Positions 29,675 through 30,521 of a stretch of DNA of 30,521 nt are shown here, one piece after another. Made by a program: the position numbers and the translations under genes. The notes under the pieces are model-generated. The model had not been told where the DNA came from. It did no database searches and saw nothing but the letters and a program-made list of their open reading frames with translations. How positions within the stretch are numbered: position 1 is the first letter of the stretch; every line of letters begins with the position of its first letter. Source of the DNA: Clostridiales bacterium (GTDB lineage Bacteria; Bacillota; Clostridia; Oscillospirales; Oscillospiraceae); the NCBI GenBank assembly GCA_004554585.1, contig SFLH01000017.1, positions 1 through 30,521 of the forward strand, written 5' to 3'.

Positions 29675-30521
29675 TCAGCCCACGAACCGCATGAGGACGG
29701 TGGCGGCCTGGGCGCGGGTGGAAGTGCCCTGAGGCGCCAGGGCGTTGCCTTCCACGCCGTTGACGAGGCCGGAGCCCACAGCCCACTTCACGGCATCCAC
29801 AGCCCAGCTGGAGACGTTGGCGCTGTCTGCAAAGCCGGAGATGTCGCCGGAGGCGGACACGTCAGCGCCCTTGTACTGGGCATAGCGGTACAGGACGGTG
29901 GCCATCTGCTCCCGGGTCAGGCTGCCGGTGGGATCGAAGTGGTTGTTCTCCACCCCGTCCACGATGCCGTTGCAGCGGGCCCAGTACACGGCGTCGCTGT
30001 ACCAGGCGTTCCCATCCACATCGGCAAAGGGATAGCCCAGGTTCTCCCCGTCCAGGTCAGGAGAACCTTCCAGACGATAGAGGATGGTCACGGCCATGGC
30101 CCGGTTCAGGGTGGCGTTGGGGGCGAAGAGGTTACCCGCCACCCCGTCCATAAGGCCGTTTTCATAGACGAACTGCACCGCCTCATAGAACCAATCGTCG
30201 GCGCTCACGTCGGTGAAGGGCAGGCCGCTGGTGATGGGGGCAAAGAAGGCCTCCACGGTGACCGCGCGGCCGGGCATGACGAAGGTGTAGGTCTTTTCGT
30301 CCACCTTGGTTACGTCCACGGTCTTGCCGCTGGCGTCGGTGACGGTGAGTTTGTCCAGGGCATAGCCCACGTCAGGCTTCACGGTCAGGGTCACTTCCGC
30401 GCCCTTGGCGGCGCTCTTGGCATAGCAGGTGACGGTGCCGTTGGCCGGGGCGTTGACGGTGATGCCGTAATAGGGGGTGTTGTCGCGCTGCTCCACGGTG
30501 AAGCTGGCAGGGATAGTCACG
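29675..30521 (-). CDS. SLH-domain surface protein, C-terminal part (N-terminus beyond window end)
   Basis: The frame is open to the window edge; about 281 residues are visible. Residues about 10-85 form the divergent repeat shared with the left-end protein (DNTPYY ... YTFVMPG). Three S-layer-homology domains follow: 'FTDVSADDWFYEAVQFVYENG', 'FADVDGNAWYSDAVYWARCNG' and 'FADSANVSSWAVDAVKWAVGSG', each with a 'LTREQMATVLYRYA'-like half. SLH domains anchor proteins to pyruvylated secondary cell-wall polymer. The protein ends at RFVG with no further domain. It is transcribed toward the glmM promoter region and closed by the terminator at 29603-29639. GTG at 30520 is not a real start; the gene continues beyond the window. 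Confidence 0.9.
   Translation of the reverse strand, partial: VTIPASFTVEQRDNTPYYGITVNAPANGTVTCYAKSAAKGAEVTLTVKPDVGYALDKLTVTDASGKTVDVTKVDEKTYTFVMPGRAVTVEAFFAPITSGLPFTDVSADDWFYEAVQFVYENGLMDGVAGNLFAPNATLNRAMAVTILYRLEGSPDLDGENLGYPFADVDGNAWYSDAVYWARCNGIVDGVENNHFDPTGSLTREQMATVLYRYAQYKGADVSASGDISGFADSANVSSWAVDAVKWAVGSGLVNGVEGNALAPQGTSTRAQAATVLMRFVG
30269..30485. repeat. Copy 2 of a coding repeat shared with 1-217
   Basis: Gap-free alignment to 1-217 in the same orientation, about 33 mismatches by hand. It encodes the shared divergent repeat domain that precedes the SLH domains here. Confidence 0.85.

Noticed and set aside
29675..30520. GTG at 30520 as the start of the right-end SLH protein
   Set aside because: The paralogue shows this domain follows at least 900 other residues; the open frame simply meets the window edge.

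Overview
The window looks like chromosomal DNA from a GC-rich, spore-forming, anaerobic gut Clostridium relative, most likely in the Oscillospiraceae (Flavonifractor / Pseudoflavonifractor / Lawsonibacter type). This is inferred from several things. There is a sporulation sigma factor (SigG). The L-serine dehydratase is the two-subunit iron-sulfur type. The ecfA1-ecfA2-ecfT-truA block is typical of Firmicutes. S-layer-homology (SLH) surface proteins, DUF5711 and DUF2812 proteins are present. Ribosome binding sites are strong (AGGAGG) and promoters are of the sigma-A type. No rRNA, tRNA, CRISPR array or insertion sequence was seen.

Layout. 1-3003 (minus): the first 1001 residues of a secreted beta-helix / InlB-repeat surface protein, cut by the window start. 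3141-4939 (minus): a three-repeat zinc-ribbon protein and a tyrosine recombinase. Between them lies a ~200 bp promoter-bearing segment bounded by perfect 17-bp inverted repeats, which is a candidate invertible DNA switch. 5076-6856 (minus): an unrecognised, possibly U32-like protein translationally coupled to an EcsC-family protein. 7223-13353 (plus): SAM methyltransferase, ecfA1, ecfA2, ecfT, truA, a DUF5711 beta-propeller protein and a CvpA-family protein, probably one long operon. 13450-15816 (plus): a ClpE-like unfoldase with its own terminator. 16002-17595 (minus): hemolysin III (PAQR) and DegV. 17902-19651 (plus): phenylacetate-CoA ligase and an ACT-domain protein behind a strong promoter with a palindromic operator. 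19788-20882 (plus): PadR regulator and DUF2812 membrane protein behind a promoter overlapped by three copies of a 7-bp half-site. 20866-21642 (minus): sigG. 22048-23811 (plus): rpsB-tsf. 24100-25653 (minus): sdaAB-sdaAA behind a long leader that contains an intrinsic terminator. 26011-26451 (plus): GNAT acetyltransferase. 26500-29466 (minus): glmM, a GlmU-like left-handed beta-helix acyltransferase and an EamA transporter from one consensus promoter. 29675-30521 (minus): the C-terminus of a second SLH surface protein, cut by the window end.

How genes work together. EcfA1/A2/T form the energising module of vitamin or metal ECF importers; no S component is encoded here. GlmM plus the beta-helix acyltransferase suggests amino-sugar precursor synthesis for the cell wall. 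SdaAA/AB deaminates serine to pyruvate. PaaK plus the ACT protein suggests activation of aromatic acids to CoA thioesters. The two surface proteins at the window ends share a domain whose DNA is about 85 percent identical, so they are paralogues.

The two most interesting places are the putative inverton beside the tyrosine recombinase (3867-4102), which appears to carry promoters in one direction and a terminator in the other, and the attenuator-like leader of the serine dehydratase operon (25654-25830). The recombinase itself appears to carry a one-base deletion near its N-terminus.
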